Below are positions 8,984 to 18,579 of a stretch of DNA of 64,000 nt, piece after piece; the first letter of the stretch is position 1, and every line of letters starts with the position of its first letter. Made by a program: the position numbers and the translations under genes. The stretch lies in the NCBI RefSeq assembly GCF_001722335.1, contig NZ_MIHA01000006.1:186001-250000 (forward strand), written 5' to 3'. The DNA comes from Mycolicibacterium flavescens (GTDB taxonomy: Bacteria > Actinomycetota > Actinomycetes > Mycobacteriales > Mycobacteriaceae). The notes below the pieces were generated by a model. That model was not told the DNA's origin. It made no database searches and was given only the letters and a program-made list of their open reading frames with translations.

Positions 8984-9000
8984 TACTACGTTCCGTAGTA
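8984..9000. promoter_or_regulatory. Perfect dyad TACTACG-TTC-CGTAGTA, BlaI-like operator
   Basis: A 7-bp perfect inverted repeat with a 3-bp centre lies in the 94-bp divergent space between the DUF4383 gene and the MOSC gene. The TACTAC...GTAGTA half-sites resemble those of BlaI/MecI-family repressors. That family assignment is inference, and no such regulator is encoded in the window. Confidence 0.5.
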
Positions 9001-9048
9001 GCGCTTTGTGAAGAGGCCGGTCGCCCCGTGTGCCGCTAACCTGTGCGA

Positions 9049-9714
9049 GTGGCGAAAGTGGTGTCGGTGAACGTGGCCCAGGTGCGGATCAATCCCGATG
9101 CGCCGAAGCGGTCCACCGGTATTGACAAGGTTCCCGTCGACGGTGGCGTCTCGGTGCGCTCCCCCGGCGCGATGCGCGGCGGGCACGGCAGCGGGCTGGT
9201 CGGCGACACCATCGGCAACCGCAAACTGCACGGCGGCGACGACCAGGCGGTCTACGTGTACGCGCGAGAAGACCTCGACGAGTGGGAAACTCGCGTCGAC
9301 CGGCCGCTGCGCAACGGGATGTTCGGCGAGAACCTCACCACGAGCGGAATCGACGTGACCCACGCGCTGATCGGTGAGCGGTGGCGGATCGGCGTCGACG
9401 GACCCCTGCTGGAAGTCTCCGCGCCCCGCACTCCGTGCCGGACGTTCTCAGCGTTCCTGCAGATCGGCGGGTGGATCAAGACATTCACGGCCGCCGGAAA
9501 CCCCGGTGCCTACCTGCGGGTCATCTCACCGGGAGACGTGCACGCCGGCGACGGGATCACCGTCGAGCATCGTCCCGACCACGAGGTGACGATCGGGCTG
9601 GTGTTCCGCGCGCGAATGACCGACCCGTCGCTGCTTCCTGAGCTGCAGGCCGCCGACGCGCTGTCAGCAGAGCTCAAAGCCTATGTGGCGAAGAAGCTTT
9701 CGAAGAGCGCGTGA
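9049..9714 (+). CDS. MOSC domain protein (YiiM-like)
   Basis: Protein of 221 residues with a MOSC fold, the domain found at the end of molybdenum-cofactor sulfurases and in YiiM-type proteins that act on N-hydroxylated compounds. Typical features are GDTIGNRKLHGGDDQAVYVY, FGENLTTSGID and the conserved-cysteine region APRTPCRTFS. A C-terminal 50-residue helical extension is present, as in YiiM-like members. GTG 9049 is favoured, but an in-frame GTG at 9043 is also possible. A second, shorter MOSC protein is encoded at 15036. Confidence 0.85.
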   Translation: MAKVVSVNVAQVRINPDAPKRSTGIDKVPVDGGVSVRSPGAMRGGHGSGLVGDTIGNRKLHGGDDQAVYVYAREDLDEWETRVDRPLRNGMFGENLTTSGIDVTHALIGERWRIGVDGPLLEVSAPRTPCRTFSAFLQIGGWIKTFTAAGNPGAYLRVISPGDVHAGDGITVEHRPDHEVTIGLVFRARMTDPSLLPELQAADALSAELKAYVAKKLSKSA

Positions 9715-9723
9715 CTGCCGAGG

Positions 9724-9972
9724 TCAGTGCGGCTCGCCCGTCGTGTTCGTGTACGGCGGTGTGGTGAACGGCGGCACGGCGACCGAGGTTTCGGGCGCCG
9801 ACGGGGCGGTGGTCTTCGTCGAGGTCTCACCGGTCGAGATTTCGGGTGCCGCGACGACCGCGGGCGCTGGCTGAGCGACGGATTGCTCGAGCACGGCGGT
9901 CAGCCCACCCATCGCCAGCAGCGCTCCCGCACCGGCCATGGCCAGCAGCAACTTGATTCGTTTCGTGTTCAC
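9724..9972 (-). CDS. Small membrane-anchored or secreted Thr/Pro-rich protein
   Basis: Protein of 82 residues with a single N-terminal hydrophobic segment (about residues 6-30) and a disordered Ser/Thr/Pro-rich remainder ending TTPPYTNTTGEPH. The GTG at 9972 is chosen over the in-frame GTG at 9978 because the ribosome site AGGGAG then has a 9-base spacer instead of 3. There is no known domain. It would lie in the inner membrane or cell wall. It converges with the MOSC gene and is divergent from the antigen 85 gene. Confidence 0.6.
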   Translation of the reverse strand: MNTKRIKLLLAMAGAGALLAMGGLTAVLEQSVAQPAPAVVAAPEISTGETSTKTTAPSAPETSVAVPPFTTPPYTNTTGEPH

Positions 9973-11233
<1,261 letters not shown>

Positions 11234-11239
11234 CACGCC

Positions 11240-11269
11240 GCTGGGCGACCGTCTGTGCGGTCGCCCAGC
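11240..11269 (+). terminator. Intrinsic-type terminator hairpin after antigen 85 gene
   Basis: GCTGGGCGACCG and CGGTCGCCCAGC form a perfect 12-bp stem with a 6-base loop, starting seven bases after the stop codon. No T-tract follows, as is usual for mycobacterial hairpin terminators. It separates the antigen 85 gene from the next operon. Confidence 0.75.
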
Positions 11270-11291
11270 AGGCGTTGGGCACAATCACTGC

Positions 11292-12845
11292 GTGACCCCA
11301 CGACCGACGGTTCCCGCGCTCCTCGCCCGTGCGGTCGAGCGGTCCGGTGACCACACCTACCTGATCAGCCCGACCGATCGACTCACCTACCGACAGGCGC
11401 AGCAGCGGTCGGCCGCGGCCGCGCGGTGGCTGCTGGCCGAGGGCGTCGGCAAGGGCACGCGGGTCGGCCTGTTCTTCCCCAACGGCGTCGACTGGGTGGT
11501 CTGGTGGCTGGCGGTGGCGCGCATCGGCGCGCTGGCCGTCCCGCTGAGCACGCTCTACACGCCGGCCGAGATCGCGAAGGTCGCCCGCCTGGCCGATGTC
11601 GCGGTGCTCATCGCCCCGGAGCGCGTGCTGAAATTCGACGTTGCCGAGCGCTTCGAGGCCGCCTGGCCCGAACTGCGCGCCCAGCGGTCGACTCGACTGG
11701 CGTTGCCATCGGCGCCGTACCTGCGGCGCATCGTGTTCACTTCCGGGGCTGACGTCCCTGCCTGGGCGGTCCCTTGGCACGACGCGGCCGACACGGTGCC
11801 CGACGATGTGCTGGCCGCGGTCGAGGCCGAGGTGTCACCGGCCGATCTCGCGGTGGTCATCCACACCTCCGGATCGACCGCCGACCCCAAGGGCGTCATG
11901 CACACCCACGGGACGCTCGTCCGGCAGACCTCGACGTGGCCGGCCGCGATCCGGGCGGTCACGAAAAGCGAAGGGGCCGCGCGGATCCTGTGTGCGATGC
12001 CGTTCTTCTGGGTCGGCGGGTTGCTCGCGGTGACCGGCGCTCTGCACGAACCGGTGACCGTGCTGACCCTGCCGCGGCTGGAACCGGGCGCCGCGCTGGA
12101 CCTGATCGAGCGTGAGCGCGCGACGGGCGTCGTCGGGTGGCCGGCGTTCACTCAGCGCATGCGAGAGCATCCGAGTTTCGCCGACCGCGATCTCGACAGC
12201 GCACCGCTGCTGCGTGACGGCCCGCTCGACATCGCGATGGTCGATGTGCCCGACGGGTTCCCGGTGCACCGCACGATGTCGGAGACCGCGGGTGGTTTCG
12301 CCCACACCGACATGTGCATCGTCGACGACGACGGCAACCCCGTGCCCGACGGCACGGTCGGGGAACTGCTCATCCGCGGCATCGGCGTGATGGCCGGATA
12401 CAACAAACGCGAACGGTGGGAGACGTTCGACGAAAACGGTTGGTACCACACCGGTGACCGCGTCTACCGGGTCGCAGGCGATTCGCGGCTGTTCTACGTG
12501 GGCCGGACCACGGATCTGATCAAGGCGGCCGGGGCCAACGTCTCGCCGCTGGAGGTCGAGGCGGTCATCGAGGGATTCGCCGACGTGGCACAGTGCCTCG
12601 TGCTCGGCATCGACGATGCCGCGCGCGGCGAAGAGGTGTGCGCGGTCGTCGTACCCGCCGGCGCCGATGTCGACGTCGACGCGCTGACCGCGCGCACCCG
12701 CGAGCAGCTGTCGGCCTACAAGGTGCCCACCAGGTGGGTGGTCACCACCAGCGACCGGATCCCCACCCTGCCCAGCGGTAAGTTCGACCGGAAAACGTTG
12801 CGCACCATGGTCGTCGACGGTGTACTCACGACCGTCGACAGGTGA
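11292..12845 (+). CDS. Acyl-CoA synthetase / AMP-dependent ligase
   Basis: Adenylate-forming enzyme of 517 residues. Motifs in order are the P-loop VIHTSGSTADPKGVMHTH, MSETAGG, GWYHTGD, the hinge YVGRTTDLIKAAGANVSP and the C-terminal lysine segment LPSGKFDRK. It resembles FadD-type and dicarboxylate or cyclic-acid CoA ligases; the substrate is unknown. GTG 11292 follows the antigen 85 terminator. The next gene, a haloalkane dehalogenase, starts five bases after its stop, and its ribosome site overlaps this gene's end, so the two form an operon. Confidence 0.85.
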   Translation: MTPRPTVPALLARAVERSGDHTYLISPTDRLTYRQAQQRSAAAARWLLAEGVGKGTRVGLFFPNGVDWVVWWLAVARIGALAVPLSTLYTPAEIAKVARLADVAVLIAPERVLKFDVAERFEAAWPELRAQRSTRLALPSAPYLRRIVFTSGADVPAWAVPWHDAADTVPDDVLAAVEAEVSPADLAVVIHTSGSTADPKGVMHTHGTLVRQTSTWPAAIRAVTKSEGAARILCAMPFFWVGGLLAVTGALHEPVTVLTLPRLEPGAALDLIERERATGVVGWPAFTQRMREHPSFADRDLDSAPLLRDGPLDIAMVDVPDGFPVHRTMSETAGGFAHTDMCIVDDDGNPVPDGTVGELLIRGIGVMAGYNKRERWETFDENGWYHTGDRVYRVAGDSRLFYVGRTTDLIKAAGANVSPLEVEAVIEGFADVAQCLVLGIDDAARGEEVCAVVVPAGADVDVDALTARTREQLSAYKVPTRWVVTTSDRIPTLPSGKFDRKTLRTMVVDGVLTTVDR

Positions 12846-12849
12846 GACG

Positions 12850-13809
12850 TTGCCTGTCCTGCGCACGCCTGGCGACCGCTTCGTTGCGCTGCCGGATTTT
12901 CCATTCGACCCCCACTACGTCGACGCCGAAACCCGCGGGATCGATCCGCTGCGCATGCACTACGTCGATGCCGGGCCGCCGGATGCGCCCGTCGTGGTGC
13001 TTCTGCACGGCCAGCCGACCTGGTCCTACTCGTATCGGCACGTCATCGCGGTGCTCGTCGACGCGGGTCTGCGGGTCATCGCCCCGGACCACATCGGCTA
13101 CGGCCGCTCGGACAAGCTCACCGACCCGACCGACTACACGTTCAAACGACATATCGACTGGCTGCACAGCGCAATTCGTCGACTCGACCTACAGCACATC
13201 ACGCTCGTCGTGCAGGACTGGGGCGGGCCCATCGGGTTGAGCGCGCTGGCCCGCGACCCGGGCCGGTACGCCGGTGTCGTCGCGACCAACACCATCCTGC
13301 ACACCTGCGACCCCGCGTTGGCGGGCAGGCTCGAATGGCCGCACCACGCGACCGGTGACGGGCAGGTGGTGCACCAGGAGACGCTGCTGGACTACGTGGC
13401 GTTCTACCAGCGGGCGCCGGAGTTGGTGCCGAGCCTGTTCCTCGACGCGGTGGCGGGCCCGCTCAGCCCGGACGTGCTCGCCGCGTACGACGCGCCGTTC
13501 CCGGACCGCCGGTTCACCGCGGGCCTACGTCAGATGATCGCGCTGATCCCGTTGACGCGCAACGATGTCGGGGCGGCGATCGGCCGCTCGACGATGGCAG
13601 CGCTGGCTGATTTCCGCCGACCGTTTCTGACCGCCTACTCCGACGGCGATCCCGCAACGCGCGGCTGGGACAGGGTGTTCGCCGACCACGTGCCCGGAGC
13701 CGAGGGTCAGCCGCACACGACGGTGACCGGGGCCGGTCACTTCATCCAGGAGCAGCGCGGCGCCGAACTCGGCCGCATCGTCGCCGAATTCGTCGCCCGG
13801 AACGGGTGA
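12850..13809 (+). CDS. Haloalkane dehalogenase (HLD-I, DhlA/DhmA-like)
   Basis: Alpha/beta hydrolase of 319 residues expected to cleave carbon-halogen bonds. Asp123 in VQDWGG is the nucleophile, Trp124 one halide-binding residue, and the late GAGHFIQEQ supplies the histidine. The N-terminus PVLRTPGDRF and PHYVD closely follow the DhmA subfamily. The residue after HG is Gln55 (HGQPTWSYSYR), where DhlA-type enzymes have Glu and DhaA-type enzymes have Asn. The TTG start at 12850 is supported by AGGTGAG just upstream and by the family N-terminus. It is cotranscribed with the acyl-CoA synthetase, and its TGA abuts the convergent flavoprotein stop. Confidence 0.85.
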   Translation: MPVLRTPGDRFVALPDFPFDPHYVDAETRGIDPLRMHYVDAGPPDAPVVVLLHGQPTWSYSYRHVIAVLVDAGLRVIAPDHIGYGRSDKLTDPTDYTFKRHIDWLHSAIRRLDLQHITLVVQDWGGPIGLSALARDPGRYAGVVATNTILHTCDPALAGRLEWPHHATGDGQVVHQETLLDYVAFYQRAPELVPSLFLDAVAGPLSPDVLAAYDAPFPDRRFTAGLRQMIALIPLTRNDVGAAIGRSTMAALADFRRPFLTAYSDGDPATRGWDRVFADHVPGAEGQPHTTVTGAGHFIQEQRGAELGRIVAEFVARNG

Positions 13810-14988
13810 TCAGAGCCCGAACTGGTCGTCGATCACGCCCAGCCAGACCTGAGCCGAATCGATGGCCACCTTCTCGCTGATGAACGCGTGCTGGGTGCCG
13901 GTGTACAGGTCGCGGAACGCGCGCTCGAGTCGGGAGCCCTCGCGGATGGAACTGGTACCTGCGGCCAGGTGCGCCCACTCGGCGCACTGACGCGAGACGT
14001 CGGTGGCGTAGACGGCCGCGACCCGCATGTCCGCGCGCAGCGTCGGGGTGAGGTCCTCCCCCGCCGCGACGGCAGCTTCGGCGGTGGCGAACGCGTCGTG
14101 CACCAGCAGACGCGCCGCCCGCCAGGCCGCGACGTGGTGGGCCAGTCCCTTCTGGAAGGTCGGTCGACTGGCCAGCGACGCCATATCGCTCATCCGGAAC
14201 TTGGTCGCGGCCAGTTCCTGCACGTCGTCGAGCATGCTCTTGGCCACCCCGAGCGCCCACGACGCGTGTCCGGCGGCGGTCACCGGCATCATGCCCATCC
14301 GCCCCGCCGGCGACGACCCGCGCAGGGGTTCGCGGGTGAACAGCGCGAAGGTCCGTTCGACGGGAACGAACACGTCGTCGACGCTGTAGTCGTAGGAGCC
14401 GGTTCCCTTGAGCCCCTGCACATGCCAGCCGTCGTTGAAACTCACTTCGGCGCGGGGCAGGATCGCGATCTGCATGTCGGGGATCCCCTCGCTGACCCAC
14501 CGCATCTCGGTACCGTCCATCGGCAGGAAGCCCGCGGCGATGTACTGCGAATGCCCGGTGCCGGAACCGAAACTCCACGCGCCGGTCAGCCGGTAGCCAC
14601 CGGGCACCGCGAGGCCCTGACCGTTCGGGAAGAACTGCCCGCCCATCGTCACGCGGTTGCCATGGGCGGTGAAGACCTCGGCGAAGCCGGCGTCGGGCAG
14701 GTAGGTGGCGGCGGCGAACGACGACGGGAAGTTGGCGATACCGACCCAGCCGAATGAGCCGTCCTGCCAGGCCATCTCGATCCAGGTCTCGATCATCTCG
14801 GCGAACGACGGTTCTGCGCCGCCCGCCGGCTGCGGGTTGAATGCCGACATCAGCCCGGTATCCCACATCGCGGTCACGATCGCGGGGCTGAGCGTGCGCA
14901 GCCGTTCCGATTCGGCGGCTTCGGCCGAAACGAGGTCCCGCATGCTGCGGGCCCGGTTGACGGTTGCTTCGGCGATTGTCGAGGTCAC
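13810..14988 (-). CDS. Acyl-CoA dehydrogenase-like flavin-dependent monooxygenase
   Basis: Protein of 392 residues with the acyl-CoA dehydrogenase fold, closest in style to HsaA/DszC-type flavin hydroxylases, which use reduced flavin from a partner reductase. The N-terminal helical domain contains ESERLRTLSPAIVTAMWDTG. The central beta-domain contains GGYRLTGAWSFGSG, and the C-terminal helices contain HLAAGTSSIREGSRLERAFR. The catalytic glutamate of true acyl-CoA dehydrogenases is not evident. No flavin reductase gene lies nearby. The gene is convergent with the haloalkane dehalogenase. The substrate is unknown. Confidence 0.8.
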   Translation of the reverse strand: MTSTIAEATVNRARSMRDLVSAEAAESERLRTLSPAIVTAMWDTGLMSAFNPQPAGGAEPSFAEMIETWIEMAWQDGSFGWVGIANFPSSFAAATYLPDAGFAEVFTAHGNRVTMGGQFFPNGQGLAVPGGYRLTGAWSFGSGTGHSQYIAAGFLPMDGTEMRWVSEGIPDMQIAILPRAEVSFNDGWHVQGLKGTGSYDYSVDDVFVPVERTFALFTREPLRGSSPAGRMGMMPVTAAGHASWALGVAKSMLDDVQELAATKFRMSDMASLASRPTFQKGLAHHVAAWRAARLLVHDAFATAEAAVAAGEDLTPTLRADMRVAAVYATDVSRQCAEWAHLAAGTSSIREGSRLERAFRDLYTGTQHAFISEKVAIDSAQVWLGVIDDQFGL

Positions 14989-15035
14989 CCGTCCTCTCTA
15001 TCAGCGATCGGCGCGGCCCACCTACACTTTCGGCC

Positions 15036-15467
15036 GTGCACGTCGTCGCGCTCAACGTCGCTCCCGGCAGCCGATTGCCGATGCGCTCGGTCGAGGAGGT
15101 CCTCGCCGAAGCGGGTACCGGGCTCGTCGGCGACCGATACCACGGCACCAAGCACCGGCACGTCACTGTCCAGTCGCGGGAACTGCTCGACCGGGCCGCC
15201 GCCGACCTCGGCCGTCCCTTCGACCAGTCTGCGACCCGGCGCAACGTCACGGTCGACGCGGGTGAGATCCCGACCCGCCCCGGCACCCGGTTGCGGGTCG
15301 GCGAGGTGCTACTGGAGGTGGTCCGAGTGTCGGCGTCGTGCCGCCTGCTCGACGACTGGATCGGGCCCGGCGCCGCCGCGGCGCTTCGGGGGCGCGGCGG
15401 GTCGGCCTGTCGACTGCTCAGTTCCGGCACCATTCGGGTGGGCGACAGCGTCGAGGTGCTCGCCTAG
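15036..15467 (+). CDS. MOSC domain protein, short form
   Basis: Stand-alone MOSC domain of 143 residues beginning VHVVALNVAPGSRLPM. Diagnostic segments are GLVGDRYHGTKHRHVTVQS, ATRRNVTVDAGE and VSASCRLLDDW with the conserved cysteine. Stand-alone MOSC proteins are thought to move sulfur or handle the molybdenum cofactor, but their partners are unknown. GTG 15036 is used because upstream in-frame sequence overlaps the divergent flavoprotein promoter. The 3' end is followed after seven bases by the first copy of the 63-bp hairpin repeat. Confidence 0.82.
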   Translation: MHVVALNVAPGSRLPMRSVEEVLAEAGTGLVGDRYHGTKHRHVTVQSRELLDRAAADLGRPFDQSATRRNVTVDAGEIPTRPGTRLRVGEVLLEVVRVSASCRLLDDWIGPGAAAALRGRGGSACRLLSSGTIRVGDSVEVLA

Positions 15468-15474
15468 TTCTTTG

Positions 15475-15537
15475 CGCTGAGCGTCGGGTTTTTGGTGCGA
15501 AATCGGCCGAAACTGGTGAAAACTTCGACGCTCGGCG
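15475..15537. repeat. 63-bp intergenic hairpin repeat, copy 1
   Basis: CGCTGAGCGTCG at the left and CGACGCTCGGCG at the right form 12-bp arms with one mismatch. After the left arm comes GGTTTTTGGTG. An equally long copy with the same layout lies at 48752-48814. It sits between the convergent MOSC and ripD genes, where it may also act as a terminator. Confidence 0.7.
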
Positions 15538-15554
15538 GGTGGAGGGCCGCGGGG

Positions 15555-16097
15555 TTACTTGATGATGCGAACCAGGTACGGCGCCATGTTGTTGGTCCGC
15601 ACCGGCGAGACCGTTACCGCGGGATCAGTGGCCTCGAGCATCTGACCGTTGCCGATGAACAGCGCGACGCTCTGGTTTCCGTCGGGGCCGTAGAAGATCA
15701 GGTCCCCGGGCAGTGCCTCGGACGGAAGCACCTTCTGACCGACGGTGTACTGGGCGCCCGACGACCGCGGCAGCTTCACACCGATACCGGCGAACGAGTA
15801 GACCATCAGCCCGGAGGCGTCGAAACCGACAGTGCTCACGGCCGGGTTCAGGCCGACGATGTGGCCTTCGCTGTCGAGGCCGGCGACGTTCTCGGCGGTA
15901 CCGCTGCCCATCGTCGGCCCGTTCGCGTCACCCCCGCCGTAAGAGAACGGCACACCGCGCTGCGCCAGCCCGCGGGCAATGACGAGGTCGACCGCCTGCT
16001 GGTTGACCGCTGACCGTGCGGTAGGTGCGGCGGTTGCCACCCCAGGGACCGTCACCATCATGGCGACACCGATCACCAAGGCGAATATGCGTCTCAT
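15555..16097 (-). CDS. ripD: RipD, non-catalytic NlpC/P60 peptidoglycan-binding protein
   Basis: Exported protein of 180 residues with a signal peptide (cleavage likely after ATAAP) and one NlpC/P60 domain. The catalytic cysteine of the family is alanine (GFDASGL), and the catalytic histidine is serine (QSVALFIG). This double loss is the known hallmark of mycobacterial RipD, which binds peptidoglycan but does not cut it. The protein ends PYLVRIIK, so the proline-rich C-terminal tail known from M. tuberculosis RipD is missing. Its role is probably in cell-wall binding or in modulating other Rip hydrolases. Confidence 0.88.
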   Translation of the reverse strand: MRRIFALVIGVAMMVTVPGVATAAPTARSAVNQQAVDLVIARGLAQRGVPFSYGGGDANGPTMGSGTAENVAGLDSEGHIVGLNPAVSTVGFDASGLMVYSFAGIGVKLPRSSGAQYTVGQKVLPSEALPGDLIFYGPDGNQSVALFIGNGQMLEATDPAVTVSPVRTNNMAPYLVRIIK

Positions 16098-16418
16098 GAC
16101 TCGTTGCTCTTTCTCGACTGCGCACAGGGCTAGGCGCTGTATTCATGTGTACCGTCAAATTCGCTGACTTCGCCAATTCGCCCATGGCTCAGAGCCAATG
16201 AGATGCCGTACCGTAACCGAACGGTGACTCGGCGCGCCGGTTGGTCGCTCGCCGACCGCTGTTGAACGGATCCGACCATCCCGAGGTCTACGATTGAGCT
16301 CAGGTCGTGAATCCATGGTGTTGACACAGCTGCATCCCACGCTGGGGGCCCCCGACGTCCCCGGCTCCCCCGTGTATCTGTCTGGACACGCCGACGACGT
16401 CGCCGCGCGAGGGGGCCG
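16098..16418. other. Divergent intergenic region, ripD / lhgO
   Basis: About 320 bp without a convincing gene. It includes the short palindrome TGGCTC-A-GAGCCA (16185-16197) and a TTGACA-like hexamer near 16323 with no good -10 partner. ORFs overlapping this stretch have poor codon use and no recognisable start. Confidence 0.4.
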
Positions 16419-17627
16419 ATGAACCCCCGTCTGGCCATCGTCGGAGGCGGCATCATCGGCGCCGCGGTCGCCCGCGAGACCCTGCGACGCTCCCCCGAAA
16501 CCGAGGTGACGCTGTTCGAGAAGGAAGACCGTCTCGCGTCCCACCAGACCGGACGCAACAGCGGCGTCGTGCACGCCGGTCTGTACTACCAGCCCGGGTC
16601 GCAGAAGGCCGTGCTGTGTCGTCGCGGCGTCGCTCTGCTCGAACGGTACTGCGCCGAACGCGACATCCGCCGGATCGCCTGCGGCAAGGTGCTGGTCGCG
16701 CTCAACGACGCCGAACGGCTCCGCCTTGCCGACATCGAAGAGAAGGCGCTGGCCAACGGCGTGCCGGGGGTGCGCATCATCGGCCCGCAGGAACTGGCCG
16801 AGATCGAACCGAATGTGCGCGGCATCGCGGCACTGCACTCGCCGTCGACGTCGATCGTCGACTTCGCCGCGGTAACCCATGCCTTGGCCGCCGATGCGGC
16901 CGCGGCCGGCGCGAAGATCTGCCTCGGCCACGAGGTCGTCGGGCTGCACGCCACCGGCACTGAGGTGATTGTCAGCACCCGCACCGCGGCCGGCGAACAG
17001 GAGGCGGCCTTCGACCGGGTCATCGCCTGCGGGGGTCTGCAGAGCGACCGGTTGGCCGAAATGGCCGGCGACGGACCGGATCCGGTGATCATGCCGTTCC
17101 GCGGCGAGTACTACGCACTCAAACCGCGCCGCCGCGATCTCGTCAACGGTCTGGTGTACCCGGTCCCGGACCCGCGCTACCCCTTCCTCGGCGTGCATGT
17201 CACCCCGCGGGTCGACGGCGAGGTGCTGATCGGGCCCAACGCCGTTCTCGCGCTCGCCCGCGAGGGCTACTCGTGGCGCGAGTTCTCGCTGCCCGATCTC
17301 GCGGAAGTCGCCAGGACACCGGCATTCTGGCGGTTCGCGCGGAAGCACTGGCGCACCGGTATCCGGGAGATGTACGGCTCGCTGTCCAAGCGTCGGTTCG
17401 TGGCGGCCGCCCGTGCCTACGTCCCGGATCTCGACGTCGACGACGTCGTGCCGGGCAATGCGGGCATCCGCGCGCAGGCCCTCGACACCGACGGCGGCCT
17501 GGTCGACGACTTCCGGATCAGCGTCCGCGACCGCGTGGTGGTGCTGCGCAACGCGCCATCGCCGGCAGCGACGTCGGCGCTCGCCATCGCCGAGCATGTC
17601 GTCGAAACCATCTCAACGGCAAGGTGA
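16419..17627 (+). CDS. lhgO: L-2-hydroxyglutarate oxidase
   Basis: FAD-dependent oxidoreductase of 402 residues of the DAO superfamily, expected to oxidise L-2-hydroxyglutarate to 2-oxoglutarate at the membrane, passing electrons to quinone or oxygen. The N-terminal dinucleotide fold is LAIVGGGIIGAAVARE. The signature HQTGRNSGVVHAGLYYQPGS is characteristic of LhgO/L2HGDH. Other family segments are PFRGEYY, HVTPRVDGEVLIGPNA and GIRAQALD near the C-terminus. Three genes follow on the same strand at short spacing, suggesting an operon for catabolism of a hydroxy acid. Confidence 0.9.
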   Translation: MNPRLAIVGGGIIGAAVARETLRRSPETEVTLFEKEDRLASHQTGRNSGVVHAGLYYQPGSQKAVLCRRGVALLERYCAERDIRRIACGKVLVALNDAERLRLADIEEKALANGVPGVRIIGPQELAEIEPNVRGIAALHSPSTSIVDFAAVTHALAADAAAAGAKICLGHEVVGLHATGTEVIVSTRTAAGEQEAAFDRVIACGGLQSDRLAEMAGDGPDPVIMPFRGEYYALKPRRRDLVNGLVYPVPDPRYPFLGVHVTPRVDGEVLIGPNAVLALAREGYSWREFSLPDLAEVARTPAFWRFARKHWRTGIREMYGSLSKRRFVAAARAYVPDLDVDDVVPGNAGIRAQALDTDGGLVDDFRISVRDRVVVLRNAPSPAATSALAIAEHVVETISTAR

Positions 17628-17634
17628 TCGAACT

Positions 17635-17769
17635 GTGACTCCACCTCTGGCCGCGGTGCTCAACGCGTTCCGGGACAGTGGTTTTCGCGCCGCCCGCGAC
17701 GTGTGGGCCACGTTGGTGCCGCTGCTCGAACACCATCTCGCCACCCTGCCCGCCCCCGCCAGCCGATAA
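17635..17769 (+). CDS. Small helical protein, 44 residues, inside lhgO operon
   Basis: GTG-initiated ORF reading TPPLAAVLNAFRDSG and then ARDVWATLVPLLEHHLATLP. It is predicted as two amphipathic helices. It fills the space between lhgO (8 bases upstream) and the SDR-like gene (12 bases downstream), which supports it as a real coding gene. Ribosome site AAGG overlaps the lhgO stop. No family is recognised; it may be a small partner of a neighbouring enzyme. Confidence 0.5.
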   Translation: MTPPLAAVLNAFRDSGFRAARDVWATLVPLLEHHLATLPAPASR

Positions 17770-17781
17770 AGGAGCACGACA

Positions 17782-18570
17782 ATGGATCTCGGAATCGCCG
17801 GACGAACCGCCCTGGTGCTCGGTGCCAGCGGCGGCCTTGGCGGCGCGATCGCGGTGCGACTCGCCGGCGAGGGTGCCAACGTCGCGGTCGCCGGCCGATC
17901 CGCTGACCGCGTGGCCGCCACCGCGGCGCGCGTACAGGACGCCGGCGCCAAGGCGCTACCGCTGGTGTGGGACCTGGCCGAGCTGGATCGCATCGACCCC
18001 AACGTCAGCGAGGTCGAACGCGCCCTCGGCCCGGTCGACATCCTCGTCAACAACACCGGCGGCCCACCGCCGACCCCCGCGTCCGGACAGGACACCGACA
18101 CCTGGCGCCGCAGCTTCGAACAGATGGTGCTGTCGGTGATCGCGCTGACCGACCGCGTGCTTCCCGGTATGCGGCAGCGGGGTTGGGGCCGCATCCTGAC
18201 CTCCACGTCCTCGGGTGCGCACACACCGATCCCCAACCTCGGGCTGTCGAACACACTGCGCGCCAGCCTGCATGCGTGGTCGAAGACGGTGTCCGACGAA
18301 GTCGGCCGCGACGGGGTGACCGCGAACGTCATCGTCCCCGGCCGGATCGAAACCGGCCGGACCCGCTCCCTCGACAGCAAGCGCGCCGAACGCGAAGGCC
18401 GCACCGCCGACGACGTGATGGCCGAGAGCGCCGCGACTATGGCGCTCGGCCGCTACGGCCGACCCGAGGAGTACGCCGACGCCGCGGTGTTCCTGTGCAG
18501 CGAAAGAGCTTCTTACATCACCGGTTCTGTCGTGCGGGTCGACGGCGGTCTGATCCGCGGCGTCCACTGA
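17782..18570 (+). CDS. Short-chain dehydrogenase/reductase-like protein with altered active site
   Basis: SDR-fold protein of 262 residues. The cofactor loop is GASGGLGGAIAV near residue 14, followed by LVNNTGG, a variant of NNAG. In the active-site region the classical YxxxK is replaced: ILTSTSSGAHTPIPNLGLSN is followed by TLRAS, so Ser stands for Tyr and Arg for Lys. This change recurs in a subfamily annotated as 3-oxoacyl reductase-like, so ordinary hydride-transfer chemistry is doubtful. C-terminal VPGRIETGRTR and GSVVRVDGGLIRGVH are usual. A ribosome site AAAGGAG precedes the ATG. It lies within the lhgO operon. Confidence 0.85.
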   Translation: MDLGIAGRTALVLGASGGLGGAIAVRLAGEGANVAVAGRSADRVAATAARVQDAGAKALPLVWDLAELDRIDPNVSEVERALGPVDILVNNTGGPPPTPASGQDTDTWRRSFEQMVLSVIALTDRVLPGMRQRGWGRILTSTSSGAHTPIPNLGLSNTLRASLHAWSKTVSDEVGRDGVTANVIVPGRIETGRTRSLDSKRAEREGRTADDVMAESAATMALGRYGRPEEYADAAVFLCSERASYITGSVVRVDGGLIRGVH

Positions 18571-18579
18571 GGGAGGCGT

